Below are positions 27,503 through 38,199 of a DNA stretch of 64,000 bases, piece by piece; position 1 is the stretch's first letter; the number at the start of each line of letters is the position of its first letter. Source of the stretch: Nodularia sp. LEGE 06071. GTDB lineage: Bacteria > Cyanobacteriota > Cyanobacteriia > Cyanobacteriales > Nostocaceae. Made by a program: the position numbers and the translations under genes. Below the pieces are notes generated by a model. The model made no database searches. It had not been told where the DNA came from and saw only the letters and a list, made by a program, of their open reading frames with translations. The stretch lies in assembly GCF_015207755.1 (NCBI RefSeq), contig NZ_JADEWH010000002.1, positions 62,001 to 126,000 on the forward strand, read 5' to 3'.

Positions 27503-28585
27503 TTAACCGTTGATAGCAGGTGCAGTTAAAGCAACAGGAGCAACATCAGCAGCAGCCAAGTCTAGAGGGAAGTTGTGAGCGTTGCGCTCGTGCATTACTT
27601 CCATACCCAAGTTAGCGCGGTTGATTACGTCAGCCCAGGTAGCGATGACGCGACCTTGAGAATCAATTACTGATTGGTTGAAGTTGAAACCGTTCAAGTT
27701 GAACGCCATTGTGCTGATACCCAAAGCGGTAAACCAGATACCGATTACAGGCCAAGCAGCTAGGAAGAAGTGAAGTGAACGGCTGTTGTTGAAGGAAGCG
27801 TATTGGAAGATTAACCGACCGAAGTAGCCGTGGGCTGCAACGATGTTGTAGGTTTCTTCTTCTTGTCCGAACTTGTAACCGTAGTTTTGTGATTCGGTTT
27901 CGGTTGTTTCACGTACCAAGGAGGAAGTTACCAAGGAACCGTGCATTGCGGAGAATAATGAACCACCGAAGACACCAGCTACACCTAACATATGGAAGGG
28001 GTGCATCAGGATGTTGTGTTCTGCTTGGAACACAATCATGAAGTTGAAGGTTCCGGAGATACCCAAAGGCATACCGTCAGAGAATGAACCTTGACCAATT
28101 GGGTAGATTAAGAATACTGCGGTAGCAGAAGCCAAAGGCGCAGAGTAAGCTACACAGATCCAAGGACGCATACCCAAGCGGTAAGATAGTTCCCACTGAC
28201 GACCCAGGTAGCAAGCGCAACCGATCAAGAAGTGGAAAATTACCAATTGGTAAGGACCGCCGTTGTACAACCACTCATCTAAGGAAGCTGCTTCCCAGAT
28301 GGGGTAGAAGTGCAAGCCGATCGCGTTGGAGGAAGGAACAACTGCACCTGAGATGATGTTGTTTCCGTAAATCAAGGAACCAGCTACTGGTTCGCGGATA
28401 CCGTCGATGTCTACTGGAGGAGCAGCTACGAATGCGATGATGAAGCAGGTGGTAGCAGCTAGTAGGGTTGGGATCATGAGAACGCCGAACCAACCGATGT
28501 AAATCCGGTTGTCGGTGCTGGTGATCCACTCGCAGAAGCGATCCCATACGTTAGCGCTTTGACGCTGTTGTAAGGTAGTAGTCAT
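27503..28585 (-). CDS. psbA: Photosystem II reaction centre protein D1
   Basis: The 360-residue product is a full-length cyanobacterial D1 that binds P680 chlorophylls, pheophytin, the secondary quinone and the Mn4CaO5 cluster in the thylakoid membrane. It starts [20 protein letters not shown]. It contains [15 protein letters not shown] with Asp170, [14 protein letters not shown] with Glu189 and His198, and [14 protein letters not shown] with Ser264. It ends in a C-terminal extension after NFPLDLA that is removed by CtpA. Residue 130 is Gln (GRQWELSY), the form typical of the standard-light D1:1 isoform; high-light isoforms carry Glu130. A strong terminator follows. Confidence 0.98.
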   Translation of the reverse strand: MTTTLQQRQSANVWDRFCEWITSTDNRIYIGWFGVLMIPTLLAATTCFIIAFVAAPPVDIDGIREPVAGSLIYGNNIISGAVVPSSNAIGLHFYPIWEAASLDEWLYNGGPYQLVIFHFLIGCACYLGRQWELSYRLGMRPWICVAYSAPLASATAVFLIYPIGQGSFSDGMPLGISGTFNFMIVFQAEHNILMHPFHMLGVAGVFGGSLFSAMHGSLVTSSLVRETTETESQNYGYKFGQEEETYNIVAAHGYFGRLIFQYASFNNSRSLHFFLAAWPVIGIWFTALGISTMAFNLNGFNFNQSVIDSQGRVIATWADVINRANLGMEVMHERNAHNFPLDLAAADVAPVALTAPAING

Positions 28586-28646
28586 TTCTATGATTGCGAT
28601 ATGTTTTTAATGAATCAGACGCATCGTTTGCTTGTCTGTCCTAATA

Positions 28647-28674
28647 AACTTAACATGAATTTACGTTTTGTAAA
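28647..28674 (-). promoter_or_regulatory. psbA: Candidate psbA promoter
   Basis: On the minus strand TTTACA (28669-28674) and TAAGTT (28647-28652) are separated by 16 bases, about 60 bases before the psbA start. The -35 match is good and the -10 match is only partial. Confidence 0.4.
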
Positions 28675-28760
28675 GTATTAATTTTGTTATCAAATTTGCT
28701 ACAAACATTACATTTACTTATATTAAGTTGCCAATAAAGGCTAAATAACTGCCCTGACCG

Positions 28761-30260
28761 TTAAAAATCAAAGTAAATATAAGGTAAGCTCCCGTCAGGA
28801 GCTAATAACCACACTGAGTAAAGGCATAGCGGTACAAAGACCAGCTTTACAGGCCAGTTAAACTCTAACTTCAGCCTGCTATTAAAGGCATAAATTATAC
28901 TCATAAATAGAGCTAGGATGACCAGCAACGAAGTCAGCTGATATTGGTTCATATTCAAGGATTCTACATAAACTTTCTGCAAAAACTGGGCATCGGCAGA
29001 ATGACCCCAGAGGTGCTGAATTACCCAAGCAGAATCCTGGAGATTGGGGAGGCGGAACCAAATCCAAGAGATAAAAACCATCAGTTGGGTTAAAAACCAA
29101 GCGACAACTATACCCAGAGGATTTTGCCAGAAATGTGTCAAAGTTTCAAAGCGATCGCTAATCACATCTGTGAGTCGATGCAGCCCCAACGCTAAACCGT
29201 GGAATATACCCCAAACGATAAAACCCCAGGCTGAACCGTGCCAGATCCCAGCGATTAGCATCACAATAAACAAATTCCAGCAGGTGCGAGTCAAGCCTTG
29301 ACGCGAACCACCCAAAGGAAAATAGACATAGTTTCGTAACCAATCGCCTAAAGTCATGTGCCAGCGCCGCCAAAATTCAGCAATGCTGGTGCTGAAATAA
29401 GGAAAGTTGAAATTCTCAGGTAAAACTAAGCCGAAGAGTAAAGCACTCCCACGAGCGATGTCTACATAACCACTGAAATCCAAATATAACTGTAAGCCAT
29501 AGGCAAATGTCGCCAACCACAGATCAGTGCTACCCGCCCGTTGTAGATTGCCAAAACATAAATCAACAAAAATTCCCAAGTTATCTGCCAAAATTCCTTT
29601 TTTGACTGCGCCCTGAGAAATTAACCACAGTGCTTCTGTTACGCCCTCAGCAGAGGGGAAGTGTGGTTTCTGCAATTGAGATGATAGGTTGTGATAACGA
29701 GTAATTGGGCCAGAAATCAGTTTAGCAAAGAATAATTTATAGGTAGCAAATTTGAGGAAGTGTTTAGTAGCTGGCGCACCACGATAAACATCTACTAAAT
29801 AAGCAATGCACTCAAAAGTGAAAAATGAAATCCCCAAAGGTGCAATTAATTTAAAGGCAGAATCTGGTGAATTGATTTGCAGATTAAAAACATATTTAAA
29901 GAAAGCGGGTAGATATTTAAAGCTCAATAACAATAAAACATTTAAACTTACACCCAGCCACAATAACTTGAGCCGACGACGATTCCAATCGGTTTGGGCA
30001 AATTGCCACTCTTCGTTAGAAAGTTGCCAGTCAACAGCATATTTTCCGTGTGTGGTATTGTTGCCAATCTCTAGCCCCACACGAAAATTAATAAAAGTCA
30101 GTACCAATAATAAAGGAATGTACTGAACATTCAAAGACCCATAGAAAACCAGACTAGCAATCAGCAACGTCCACATCCGCAATTTATGGTTAGCTACAGA
30201 CCAGTAAATTCCCAGTACACTCAGCAAAAACACTCCATAGAAAATTGATATAAAGTTCAT
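28761..30260 (-). CDS. MBOAT family O-acyltransferase (AlgI/DltB type)
   Basis: A 499-residue multi-spanning membrane protein with about ten hydrophobic segments. MBOAT motifs are clear: LQLYLDFSGYVDIARG, then FWRRWHMTLGDWLRNYVYFP, and the region with the catalytic His, GIWHGSAWGFIVWGIFHG. AlgI/DltB-type proteins pass acyl groups, usually acetyl or D-alanyl, across the membrane to a partner that modifies a glycan. The upstream gene on the same strand encodes a protein with an SGNH-hydrolase domain, the usual type of partner (AlgJ, AlgX, DltD, PatB). The pair probably O-acetylates a surface polysaccharide; the substrate is not known. Confidence 0.88.
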   Translation of the reverse strand: MNFISIFYGVFLLSVLGIYWSVANHKLRMWTLLIASLVFYGSLNVQYIPLLLVLTFINFRVGLEIGNNTTHGKYAVDWQLSNEEWQFAQTDWNRRRLKLLWLGVSLNVLLLLSFKYLPAFFKYVFNLQINSPDSAFKLIAPLGISFFTFECIAYLVDVYRGAPATKHFLKFATYKLFFAKLISGPITRYHNLSSQLQKPHFPSAEGVTEALWLISQGAVKKGILADNLGIFVDLCFGNLQRAGSTDLWLATFAYGLQLYLDFSGYVDIARGSALLFGLVLPENFNFPYFSTSIAEFWRRWHMTLGDWLRNYVYFPLGGSRQGLTRTCWNLFIVMLIAGIWHGSAWGFIVWGIFHGLALGLHRLTDVISDRFETLTHFWQNPLGIVVAWFLTQLMVFISWIWFRLPNLQDSAWVIQHLWGHSADAQFLQKVYVESLNMNQYQLTSLLVILALFMSIIYAFNSRLKLEFNWPVKLVFVPLCLYSVWLLAPDGSLPYIYFDF

Positions 30261-30261
30261 A

Positions 30262-30305
30262 TTTTAGTTATTAGTTATTAGTCATTGGTCATTAGTCATC
30301 ATTGG
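30262..30305 (+). repeat. Heptameric tandem repeat
   Basis: Copies of TTAGTTA, TTAGTCA and TTGGTCA in tandem fill the gap between the SGNH-domain gene and the MBOAT gene. A related array lies before the SGNH-domain gene (33381-33413). Confidence 0.75.
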
Positions 30306-30344
30306 TTCTGGGTTATTTCCTTGAAATGTTTATCTCTCCACGTC

Positions 30345-33300
30345 TTACTTTGTCGGCCAAGCAATCATCGGATCATTAGCCAACCTTTTAGATACTTCGT
30401 ATGCTCCAAAGCGGTTGAGGTGACTGGGGTCAGAAAAGAAATCATTGCTTTTTGGCCAAAGTTGGCTTAAGTCTCTATATATAAACTTGGGCTTGCTTGA
30501 GAGGGATAACATATGTTGCTGAAATTCTTGCTCATATTTTGTGCGGACTGGATCTAAATAATCAGAGGTCAGGGGCATATTAACAAATACTAAAGAAATA
30601 TTCCGAGACTGGGTAAACTGTAAAATTTCTTCAAAAGCTGCATCTTGTTCACCTGCTATCTGGAAATCTTTATAATCGTTGTCGTAGTTACCTGCAACTC
30701 TAGGGTGCTTTTGATAGTGAATTATCGGATTGAAGCGCACGGATAAAGCTAAAAATCCATCAAAATCTACTGCTTGCTGGGTAGTATCTAGTTCAGAATT
30801 ATCAGGATTTAATTCTGTTTGTGACCCTATAGTTTGAGTTTCTTTAACTAAAGGCAATGAAAGCAGTTGTTTCTGCAATAAAGTTTGAACTTGATCACGA
30901 CTTTGATAGCTCAACGAAACGCCAGATAATACCTGATTTAACCAGTCATTTACTGCTTGATAACTGTTAACTTTGGGTTTTTCTCCTACTGGCGGCTGAG
31001 ATGCAGAATTGGCGGAATTTTGCCGCGATTCATCGCTATTTGCAGATGTGAAGGCTTTTTGCAATACCTGTTTGTAACCCTCTGATGCGGCGATCGCCTT
31101 AAAGGTGATATCCTCCCGATTGCTATTGAAGGCACGGGAACCATCTGCCCACAGAATGAGTTTTGGGAGTTCCGCTGGCTCTAGCACCTGACGAATAATC
31201 AAGTCTACAACTTGTGCTGTCGCACCGTTAATGCCAAAATTAAATACGTCAAGATGGGGATAACCCTGATTTGCTAAAGTCTGAGAAAGTACTACCGGAT
31301 CAATTCCTCTCAAGGCGCGGGAGGAACCAATAATTAATACATCTGCTGGTTTACCGTTTTCAGCAATTCGCTGTTTGTACAATGCTAGTTGTTCGTTTAA
31401 TTGGCGAGAATTGAAACTGGGTATTGGCGATCGCGCTGCTAATAAAATTGCTGCGGCGTTGGCTCTTTCTTTCAGTGGTCCTGCTCTTAAAATCCTTTCT
31501 TGGCCATCGTCCTCTTGGGTAAACCCAGAATTATTAAAGACATCTTTTTGACTCTGAGAAGATTGCTTCCCAGACCTGCTAGTCAAAAATCCTGATTTCT
31601 GATTCTGGTTGGCTTCAGAACTCAATGAGGGTGAAACACTAGTTACTTGTGGTGAACTTGGTGTCGGGCGAGTAATTATATGATTCAAAATCCAATCAGT
31701 TTGCACAGTCAGCAATAAACCCAACGTACCCCAAACTAGAGCTACCTTCAGCCCTTGACTATCAGGATTCTGGATGACTGATTCACCACTTTCTGTAAAT
31801 ATCTGCGTTCCTGTTAACCACTTTTTCACTGTGGTGATCGCAGTTGTTGTCCAATCTCTGGCAACTTCTGTAACAAAATTTTGAACTTCTTCGGAAGTTA
31901 AATCATGACGCAAAACGGGCTGATTAATTGTCGAAATGTGATTAATTTCGTTTGTACCAATTAACAGCTCATTAACATATTCCGCAGTCGCAGCAAATTC
32001 TGGGGTGGCTTCTGGAACTAAACGTTGACGTGTTACTAAATCTACGCCATCATGCCAAAATGGTTCCTTATTACCAGCACGGCGACCGTAGACGCGCACC
32101 CCGGCAATACCGGGAATTTTTAACTGTCGCAAAAACTGGGTGACTTTATGAGCTACTTGTGAGCGAGCTGGGCAAATGGTCGCATCACACATAATATGCA
32201 ACAAGTCACCTTTGCGTAGCAGCAGAACACGAATACCACCTGTCTTTAAACGCCGATCCAGATCAAGATTGAGTAAACGCTCTAGTAAAAAAGTAATTGC
32301 TGGTTGATCCCCATCACTGGCTAACTCAAAGGGTAATGGGGCTAGGGCTGGATGTTCGCTAGCAGGTAAAGTTAGCCAGTCAATCCAAGCTGGTTGCTGA
32401 TCTGAAGTGGTTTTTCCGTACACAGTGGCAGCCAGAATACCTTGGGGAGCGATCGCTTCTAGGTGGCGGGAAATTCTCTCTAAACATTGGGCTTTATCTG
32501 GCGCTGGGGCAGTGTTTAACGGGTCAACAGCCGGGGTACAAAAGATATGTAAGGTTGATTCTTTGAGAGAAACTTGTACGGCCACCTTTAACTCTGACAA
32601 TATCGAGCTTAATAGCCTGGTGATTGCCTGCACGTCTCCCCACCTGGCCCAGTCCTTGAGCATCATTTCTGGCGGTCGCAGATCCACTCTCAGCAGCCAA
32701 TCAGATACTGCTTCACCACTGACTTGGGAAACAATCACCGCATCTTGGTAGCCGACCAGTTTCAAATCTCGTAACTGCTGGGCTACTGGTTCAGCTAATA
32801 ATGATGAATCGGGGCTATAGCTAGACTGACAAAAGATCCACAGGCGATTCACTACCGCTTGATTGCTATCTTTTGGCTGATACTGCTGGATTTTCACCTG
32901 TACCGACACACCTAACGGACTGAGAGTTTCGCTGAGATAGCGGGCAATGGCATTGGGGTCTCCTCGACGTGCCAAATTTTCATTAGAAAGAATCAGAGAT
33001 CCACCCACAGAAGCGGATTTTTCCGAGTCTTCCAGGACTTGCTCTACCTGTTCTAGATGCCGTTCTATCTGGTTTAAATAAACCCGATGACACCATTTGG
33101 GTCGATATTCCCCTTTCTTCCGCCCATAGACAAATACTTGGTATATTGAGGGTTGTTCGTTACTAGTTAAAAGATCCAAATCTGTTTGCTGTAGCGCGTG
33201 AAGCAAGTCAGACAGAGTGCGCCAGCGTTGAGGAAACTCTGAACCTTCACAAAGAATGTGTAGGTCATTTCCCCGCAACCGGACTTTTACCCCAAAAGAG

Positions 33301-33368
33301 TTGATTCCTGTGGCTTGGCTTACCCACTGCACTAGTGATTTCTGACTATCTAGTAATACTGTTTTCAT
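30345..33368 (-). CDS. Large protein with four repeated N-terminal modules, a membrane segment and a C-terminal SGNH-hydrolase domain (DUF1574-like)
   Basis: The 1007-residue product has four related modules of about 110 residues in the first 455 residues. Each carries a strand pair like LHILCEG, LWIFCQS, LHIFCTP or LHIMCDA, and a later VFVYGRK- or VRVYGRR-type strand. One membrane segment follows (about 536-563, VALVWGTLGLLLTVQTDWIL), then a linker. The C-terminal SGNH domain has the serine motif DVLIIGSSRALRG near residue 675 and the Asp-x-x-His motif DPSHLNRFGAYE near 979. The topology suggests cytoplasmic modules and a periplasmic hydrolase-like domain, like AlgJ/DltD partners of MBOAT enzymes. 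The MBOAT gene lies 84 bases downstream. Function of the N-terminal modules is unknown. Confidence 0.8.
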   Translation of the reverse strand: MKTVLLDSQKSLVQWVSQATGINSFGVKVRLRGNDLHILCEGSEFPQRWRTLSDLLHALQQTDLDLLTSNEQPSIYQVFVYGRKKGEYRPKWCHRVYLNQIERHLEQVEQVLEDSEKSASVGGSLILSNENLARRGDPNAIARYLSETLSPLGVSVQVKIQQYQPKDSNQAVVNRLWIFCQSSYSPDSSLLAEPVAQQLRDLKLVGYQDAVIVSQVSGEAVSDWLLRVDLRPPEMMLKDWARWGDVQAITRLLSSILSELKVAVQVSLKESTLHIFCTPAVDPLNTAPAPDKAQCLERISRHLEAIAPQGILAATVYGKTTSDQQPAWIDWLTLPASEHPALAPLPFELASDGDQPAITFLLERLLNLDLDRRLKTGGIRVLLLRKGDLLHIMCDATICPARSQVAHKVTQFLRQLKIPGIAGVRVYGRRAGNKEPFWHDGVDLVTRQRLVPEATPEFAATAEYVNELLIGTNEINHISTINQPVLRHDLTSEEVQNFVTEVARDWTTTAITTVKKWLTGTQIFTESGESVIQNPDSQGLKVALVWGTLGLLLTVQTDWILNHIITRPTPSSPQVTSVSPSLSSEANQNQKSGFLTSRSGKQSSQSQKDVFNNSGFTQEDDGQERILRAGPLKERANAAAILLAARSPIPSFNSRQLNEQLALYKQRIAENGKPADVLIIGSSRALRGIDPVVLSQTLANQGYPHLDVFNFGINGATAQVVDLIIRQVLEPAELPKLILWADGSRAFNSNREDITFKAIAASEGYKQVLQKAFTSANSDESRQNSANSASQPPVGEKPKVNSYQAVNDWLNQVLSGVSLSYQSRDQVQTLLQKQLLSLPLVKETQTIGSQTELNPDNSELDTTQQAVDFDGFLALSVRFNPIIHYQKHPRVAGNYDNDYKDFQIAGEQDAAFEEILQFTQSRNISLVFVNMPLTSDYLDPVRTKYEQEFQQHMLSLSSKPKFIYRDLSQLWPKSNDFFSDPSHLNRFGAYEVSKRLANDPMIAWPTK

Positions 33369-33675
33369 GGGCAGTTAACTTTAGTCATTAGTTATTGGTC
33401 ATTGGTCATTGGTGAATCAAACATGAACTCAGGACTTTCTGGTAAAGACGCGTTTAATTGCGTTTCTATTCAGGTCTGGGAAACCCTGGGGCTTGTACTT
33501 GTAAACTTGTAAACTAGAAACATAGGTCTATCACACTTGGCAGTTTTTTTTTAACAATTTTGTTACCTTGTGGGCTTGCAAAATCGGCCAAAATAGACAA
33601 GTAGGTCTGGAAGTCGCACAAACGTTGAATGCACGCGTTTCTTTTTACTCATTTGCCAACAACCAAGAATTAGCA
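33369..33675. other. Spacer with heptameric repeats
   Basis: This divergent spacer holds a TTAGTCA/TTGGTCA tandem array (33381-33413) and, further on, an AT-rich stretch that may carry promoters. A frame open from 33568 into the next gene does not look coding before the ATG at 33676. Confidence 0.5.
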
Positions 33676-33933
33676 ATGACTCCTACTACCCAAAAGTCCT
33701 CAGACAATACCGGATTCCATCTACCTTTGTTGAGCATTCCCCAATCTTTCCTCTTACAAATAGGTACAGCGTCTATACTACTGCTGCTCACCACAGAAAA
33801 GGCTACAGTAAAAGCCCTAGAATCTATGGGGCAAGCCAGTGAAGAATTATTTCGAGGCGATCGCCTGCCGATTCTCCCGTTTCCAGATGACAACATTTTG
33901 CATACAAGCGCCAGAGGCGGGGAAAGAAGTTAA
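33676..33933 (+). CDS. Small protein of unknown function
   Basis: The 85-residue product MTPTTQKSSDNTGFHLPLLS... has one hydrophobic stretch (SFLLQIGTASILLLLTT) and a conserved-looking C-terminal part (GQASEELFRGDRLPILPFP). It lies 120 bases before ppc on the same strand. I prefer the ATG at 33676 to a TTG/GTG-type start further upstream. No family recognised. Confidence 0.55.
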   Translation: MTPTTQKSSDNTGFHLPLLSIPQSFLLQIGTASILLLLTTEKATVKALESMGQASEELFRGDRLPILPFPDDNILHTSARGGERS

Positions 33934-34053
33934 AAAATATACTTAAATCCTAAAAGACTCATGGTTTGACCTTGAGAATTAATTGCCTTGCACAGACGCG
34001 AATCATCGCGTCTCTACGATGTAAACAGTAATCAGCTTACAAGAGCAGAAATT

Positions 34054-37000
34054 ATGGGTTCTACTTTATACAGTTTGTCTCATGCAGCGAATTTCTACCC
34101 TGCGTCGGAATTATTTTTGCGTCATCGTCTCCAAGTAGTAGAGGAATTGTGGGAATCAGTACTCCGGCAAGAATGCGGTCAAACGATGGTGGATCTATTG
34201 CGACAATTGCGCGATTTGTGTTCGCCAGAAGGACAAGCCACAAATGACCAAGCTGCATCTGCCGTTAAGTTGATTGAACAACTGAACATCAACGAGGCAA
34301 TTCGAGCAGCTCGCGCCTTTGCGTTGTATTTCCAGTTGATTAACATCATAGAGCAGGAATATGAACAACGTCAGCAATTAACCCGCTATTCTGAGGGGGA
34401 AGCCGAAACGGTCATTCAGGAGGAGAGGTTATCAAACGCTTCTTACTCCTCCAACCAAAAGGAAGATGATTCCGTTCCTGTGAATCAAGAACTAGACCTA
34501 CTATCAAAAAGTTGGGTTACCAAAGCAATGGGAAAACAAAAAGGTACTTTTGCTACTCTGTTTCCCCATTTATTCAAGCTGAATGTGCCACCGCAACAAA
34601 TTCAACGCCTGATCTCGCATCTGGATGTGCGTTTGGTGTTTACAGCTCACCCGACGGAAATAGTGCGTCACACCATCCGCGATAAACAAAGACAGGTGGT
34701 AAACCTGCTGCAAAAACTGGATGTAGTAGAAAACCGCACTGAAAGCACCCTGGGCGGATATCCTTGGGAAGCAGCGGATTTGCGAGAACAATTGCTGGAA
34801 GAAATTCGCCTGTGGTGGCGGACAGATGAACTCCACCAGTTCAAACCCACAGTGCTGGATGAAGTTGATTATGCCTTACACTATTTCCAAGAAGTGTTAT
34901 TTGATGGTATTCCTCAACTTTATAAGCGCTTAAAATATGCTCTGGGTCAGACATTTACTTGGCTAGAACCGCCCCATAAAAACTTTTGCTCTTTTGGTTC
35001 CTGGGTAGGTTCAGATCGCGATGGTAACCCATCAGTTACACCAGAAATCACTTGGCAGACAGCTTGCTATCAGCGGAAAATGGTCTTGGAAAGATACATT
35101 AAATCAGTAAAGCAGCTGATTGAATTATTGAGTGTATCGATGCACTGGAGCGATGTCTTACCAGAGTTGCTGGAATCTTTAGAGATGGATCAGTCGCAGT
35201 TAAGTGATGTGTACGATGCACTGGCGTTGCGTTATCGCCAAGAACCCTATCGCTTGAAACTGGCTTATGTGCTGAGACGGTTGGAAAATAGTCGCGATCG
35301 CAATGTAGCTTTGTATAACCACGAAAAGTCACCCAAGGAAGACTCCCCCATGTATCGTTCGGGGTCGGAGTTTTTGGCAGAATTGCGGTTAATTGAACGT
35401 AATTTGACTGAAACTGGTTTAAGCTGTCGGGAGTTAGAAACGCTGATTTGTCAAGTAGAAATTTTTGACTTTAACTTGACTCAGTTGGATATCCGCCAAG
35501 AATCAACGCGACACTCTGATGCTTTAAATGAGATTCTGGAATATCTGCAAGTCTTACCCCAATCCTATAACGAGCTATCGGAAGAACAGCGAGTGGCTTG
35601 GCTAACTGGGGAACTGCAAACCCGGCGACCATTAATTCCCGCAGAATTGCCATTTTCGGAAAAAACCAACGATGTGATTGAAACTTTCCGAATCTTGCGA
35701 TCGCTACAGCAGGAGTTTGGTGTCAACATCTGCCAAACTTACATCATTAGTATGTGCCGGGAAGTTAGCGATGTCTTGGAAGTTTTACTCTTAGCCAAAG
35801 AATCCCGACTTTTTGACCCGGTGGTGGCTGTGGGGACTATTCAGGTTGTTCCCTTATTTGAGACAGTAGAAGACCTACAACGCTCTAGAAGCGTCATGCG
35901 GCAGTTATTTGAACTCCCGCTATATCGGGCTTTATTAGCAGGTGGCTATGAAGCACTCAAAGCCATTCAGCAAGAAGGTTCTTCATTGCCGATTGTCCCG
36001 ACTACGGCTTCTCCCCTCACCCCTAACTTACAAGAAGTCATGCTGGGGTATTCTGATAGCAATAAAGACTCTGGTTTTTTAAGTAGCAACTGGGAAATTC
36101 ATAAAGCCCAAAAATCACTCCAGACAATCGCGGAAGGATATGGTCTGAGTTTGCGGATTTTCCACGGACGCGGGGGTTCTGTGGGACGAGGAGGCGGCCC
36201 AGCTTTTGAGGCGATTTTGGCGCAACCAGGACACAGTATTAATGGGCGGATTAAGATTACTGAACAAGGGGAAGTATTAGCTTCTAAATATTCGTTGCTG
36301 GATTTAGCTTTGTATAATCTGGAAACCATTACCACGGCTGTAATTCAAGCCAGTCTATTACGCACCGGGTTTGATGATATTGAACCTTGGAATGAGATTA
36401 TGGAAGAATTAGCAGTGCGATCGCGTCAACATTATCGCGCACTCATTTACGAGCAACCAGATTTCATCGACTTTTTTCACCAAGTTACCCCCATAGAAGA
36501 AATTAGCCAGTTACAAATCAGTTCTCGTCCAGCACGACGACCATCTGGAAAGAAAGATTTAAGCAGTCTGCGAGCTATTCCTTGGGTATTTAGCTGGACA
36601 CAAACCCGATTTTTGCTGCCTTCTTGGTATGGTATCGGCACAGCTTTACAGGGATTCTTAAATGAGGAAGAGGAAACAGAAGAACACCTGAAATTGCTCC
36701 GCTACTTTTACATGAAATGGCCTTTCTTCAAAATGGTGATTTCCAAAGCAGAAATGACCTTAGCCAAAGTAGATATGCAAATGGCACATCACTATGTTCA
36801 AGAACTCTCTAACCCTGAAGACAAAGAACGGCTAGAAAAAGTTTTTGAGCAAATTGCCAACGAATTCTATCTCACTAGAGATTTAGTGCTAAAAATTACT
36901 GGTCACAGTCGGCTTTTGGATGGTGATCCTGTATTACAACGTTCAGTGCAGTTACGCAATGGTACAATTGTACCTTTAGGATTCATCCAAGTTTCCCTAC

Positions 37001-37137
37001 TCAAACGCTTGCGACAGTCCCGGAATATTACTGCTACTTCTGGCGTGATTCACTCTCGTTACAGCAAAGGAGAGTTACTGCGAGGCGCACTGTTAACGAT
37101 TAACGGGATTGCCGCCGGGATGAGAAATACAGGCTGA
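34054..37137 (+). CDS. ppc: Phosphoenolpyruvate carboxylase
   Basis: The 1027-residue product carboxylates phosphoenolpyruvate with bicarbonate to give oxaloacetate, replenishing the TCA pathway and nitrogen assimilation. Key motifs: [14 protein letters not shown] with the catalytic His, [28 protein letters not shown], and the mobile glycine loop [14 protein letters not shown]. The C-terminus ends [10 protein letters not shown], as PEPC enzymes do. I start at the ATG at 34054 ([20 protein letters not shown]), since the 22 upstream codons look like leader sequence. Length agrees with cyanobacterial PEPC. Confidence 0.97.
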   Translation: MGSTLYSLSHAANFYPASELFLRHRLQVVEELWESVLRQECGQTMVDLLRQLRDLCSPEGQATNDQAASAVKLIEQLNINEAIRAARAFALYFQLINIIEQEYEQRQQLTRYSEGEAETVIQEERLSNASYSSNQKEDDSVPVNQELDLLSKSWVTKAMGKQKGTFATLFPHLFKLNVPPQQIQRLISHLDVRLVFTAHPTEIVRHTIRDKQRQVVNLLQKLDVVENRTESTLGGYPWEAADLREQLLEEIRLWWRTDELHQFKPTVLDEVDYALHYFQEVLFDGIPQLYKRLKYALGQTFTWLEPPHKNFCSFGSWVGSDRDGNPSVTPEITWQTACYQRKMVLERYIKSVKQLIELLSVSMHWSDVLPELLESLEMDQSQLSDVYDALALRYRQEPYRLKLAYVLRRLENSRDRNVALYNHEKSPKEDSPMYRSGSEFLAELRLIERNLTETGLSCRELETLICQVEIFDFNLTQLDIRQESTRHSDALNEILEYLQVLPQSYNELSEEQRVAWLTGELQTRRPLIPAELPFSEKTNDVIETFRILRSLQQEFGVNICQTYIISMCREVSDVLEVLLLAKESRLFDPVVAVGTIQVVPLFETVEDLQRSRSVMRQLFELPLYRALLAGGYEALKAIQQEGSSLPIVPTTASPLTPNLQEVMLGYSDSNKDSGFLSSNWEIHKAQKSLQTIAEGYGLSLRIFHGRGGSVGRGGGPAFEAILAQPGHSINGRIKITEQGEVLASKYSLLDLALYNLETITTAVIQASLLRTGFDDIEPWNEIMEELAVRSRQHYRALIYEQPDFIDFFHQVTPIEEISQLQISSRPARRPSGKKDLSSLRAIPWVFSWTQTRFLLPSWYGIGTALQGFLNEEEETEEHLKLLRYFYMKWPFFKMVISKAEMTLAKVDMQMAHHYVQELSNPEDKERLEKVFEQIANEFYLTRDLVLKITGHSRLLDGDPVLQRSVQLRNGTIVPLGFIQVSLLKRLRQSRNITATSGVIHSRYSKGELLRGALLTINGIAAGMRNTG

Positions 37138-37138
37138 C

Positions 37139-37186
37139 CGAAGAGGCAGGAGAGCAGGGAGCAGGGGAGCAGGGAGCTGGGGAGAT
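37139..37186 (+). repeat. GA-rich repeat
   Basis: Irregular tandem copies of GGAGCAGGGA-like units follow ppc. Similar low-complexity GCAGGGGAG tracts are common between genes of Nostocales. Confidence 0.6.
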
Positions 37187-37290
37187 TTGGAATTCCCCTG
37201 CCAAAAGGGTTCTGAGCAACTAAATCTATTTATACTCAAAGTAGGGTGGGTTACGCAGCGTAACCCACCATTCATTGCTGAATTCAACTC

Positions 37291-37539
37291 ATGATTAAAA
37301 ATAGACTTTTAACTTGTACCTTTTTAGCTTTAACATCAGGATTTTTTGGTGGTTACATCGGTGGACAAATGACATCGATACTGCATAACCAGAAATGTCA
37401 AAACCAAGCTTGGGGTTTAAAGGTGATGTGTAATGTTTGGGTAACGCCCGGAGCTGCTTTGCAAGGTACTACAACTGGATTATGGACAGGTACTATTTTA
37501 GGAGCATTTGTTGGCGGTTCTATTACACGCCCAGAATGA
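37291..37539 (+). CDS. Small glycine-rich membrane protein of unknown function
   Basis: The 82-residue product has an N-terminal hydrophobic segment (LLTCTFLALTSGFFGGYIGG) and a second one near the C-terminus (TTTGLWTGTILGAFVGGSI). Two cysteines lie between them (NQKCQNQAW and KVMCNVWVT), possibly paired outside the cytoplasm. It stands alone between ppc and the 37603 gene. No family recognised. Confidence 0.6.
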   Translation: MIKNRLLTCTFLALTSGFFGGYIGGQMTSILHNQKCQNQAWGLKVMCNVWVTPGAALQGTTTGLWTGTILGAFVGGSITRPE

Positions 37540-37602
37540 TCAGTGGCTAATTGCGTCAGCAAGGCTGGTAAAATCTACCCATAGCCTTGAGAATAAATTG
37601 CC

Positions 37603-37908
37603 ATGCCTACTGAAACTAATGAAGTAAATTCTACAACCAAGGGTGCTGATGCTATCGACGAAGCGATCGCCCAAGGAATCGATTTTGATGGTTCTGCCAT
37701 TCCGCCTGCAAAGCTAGAACTGTATAGCAAAGTCATGGCACTAGAGGGAAATAGACAGCGTAGTGGCGTATCGAATACCATGCGATCGCGCATTGTGCGA
37801 ATTGGCGCAAAACACATTCCTCAAGCCGAACTTGATAAATTCCTTGTAGAAGCAGGTTTTGCACCCCTAAAAGAGAAAGAAATTGCCTTCTTCTATGGCG
37901 GTAAGTGA
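37603..37908 (+). CDS. Small conserved cyanobacterial protein of unknown function
   Basis: The 101-residue soluble product reads IDEAIAQGIDFDGSAIPPAK, then a conserved basic middle (GVSNTMRSRIVRIGAKHIP) and a C-terminus that ends in FFYGGK. No signal peptide, membrane segment or known catalytic motif is visible. A good terminator follows, so it is probably a single-gene unit or the end of one. Confidence 0.65.
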   Translation: MPTETNEVNSTTKGADAIDEAIAQGIDFDGSAIPPAKLELYSKVMALEGNRQRSGVSNTMRSRIVRIGAKHIPQAELDKFLVEAGFAPLKEKEIAFFYGGK

Positions 37909-37932
37909 TATTCTTACCGAAAAATTGGGTTG

Positions 37933-37962
37933 AAAGCCCCGTCGTAGAACGACGGCTTTTAA
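37933..37962 (+). terminator. Rho-independent terminator
   Basis: CCGTCGT (37939-37945) pairs with ACGACGG (37949-37955) across a 3-base loop. The stem extends through a small bulge to AAAG/CTTT and ends in a T-rich tail. Confidence 0.85.
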
Positions 37963-38199
37963 TTCATTAGTGTACTAAGATGCTGCTACACTAATTGTAG
38001 TGGAAAGGTAATCAACCACTTAAAAAACCTAGCCGTTGAAAGACAAAGCACTGAACCTTCTCCCAAAGGGAGAGGCTTCGCCAAGATAATTGAATCTATG
38101 CGGTTCTACTGCATTATTCTAGTTTCCTCCTAGCAGTAGGTAAAAGATTCATAGGGGCTAGACGACTCAGAATTTTGAAACAAATGTTTCAAACTAAAC
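37963..38199. other. Spacer with a palindromic repeat
   Basis: It contains CTTCTCCCAAAGGGAGAGG (near 38057), a second copy of the repeat seen at 26551-26585. I see no gene in it. Confidence 0.5.
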
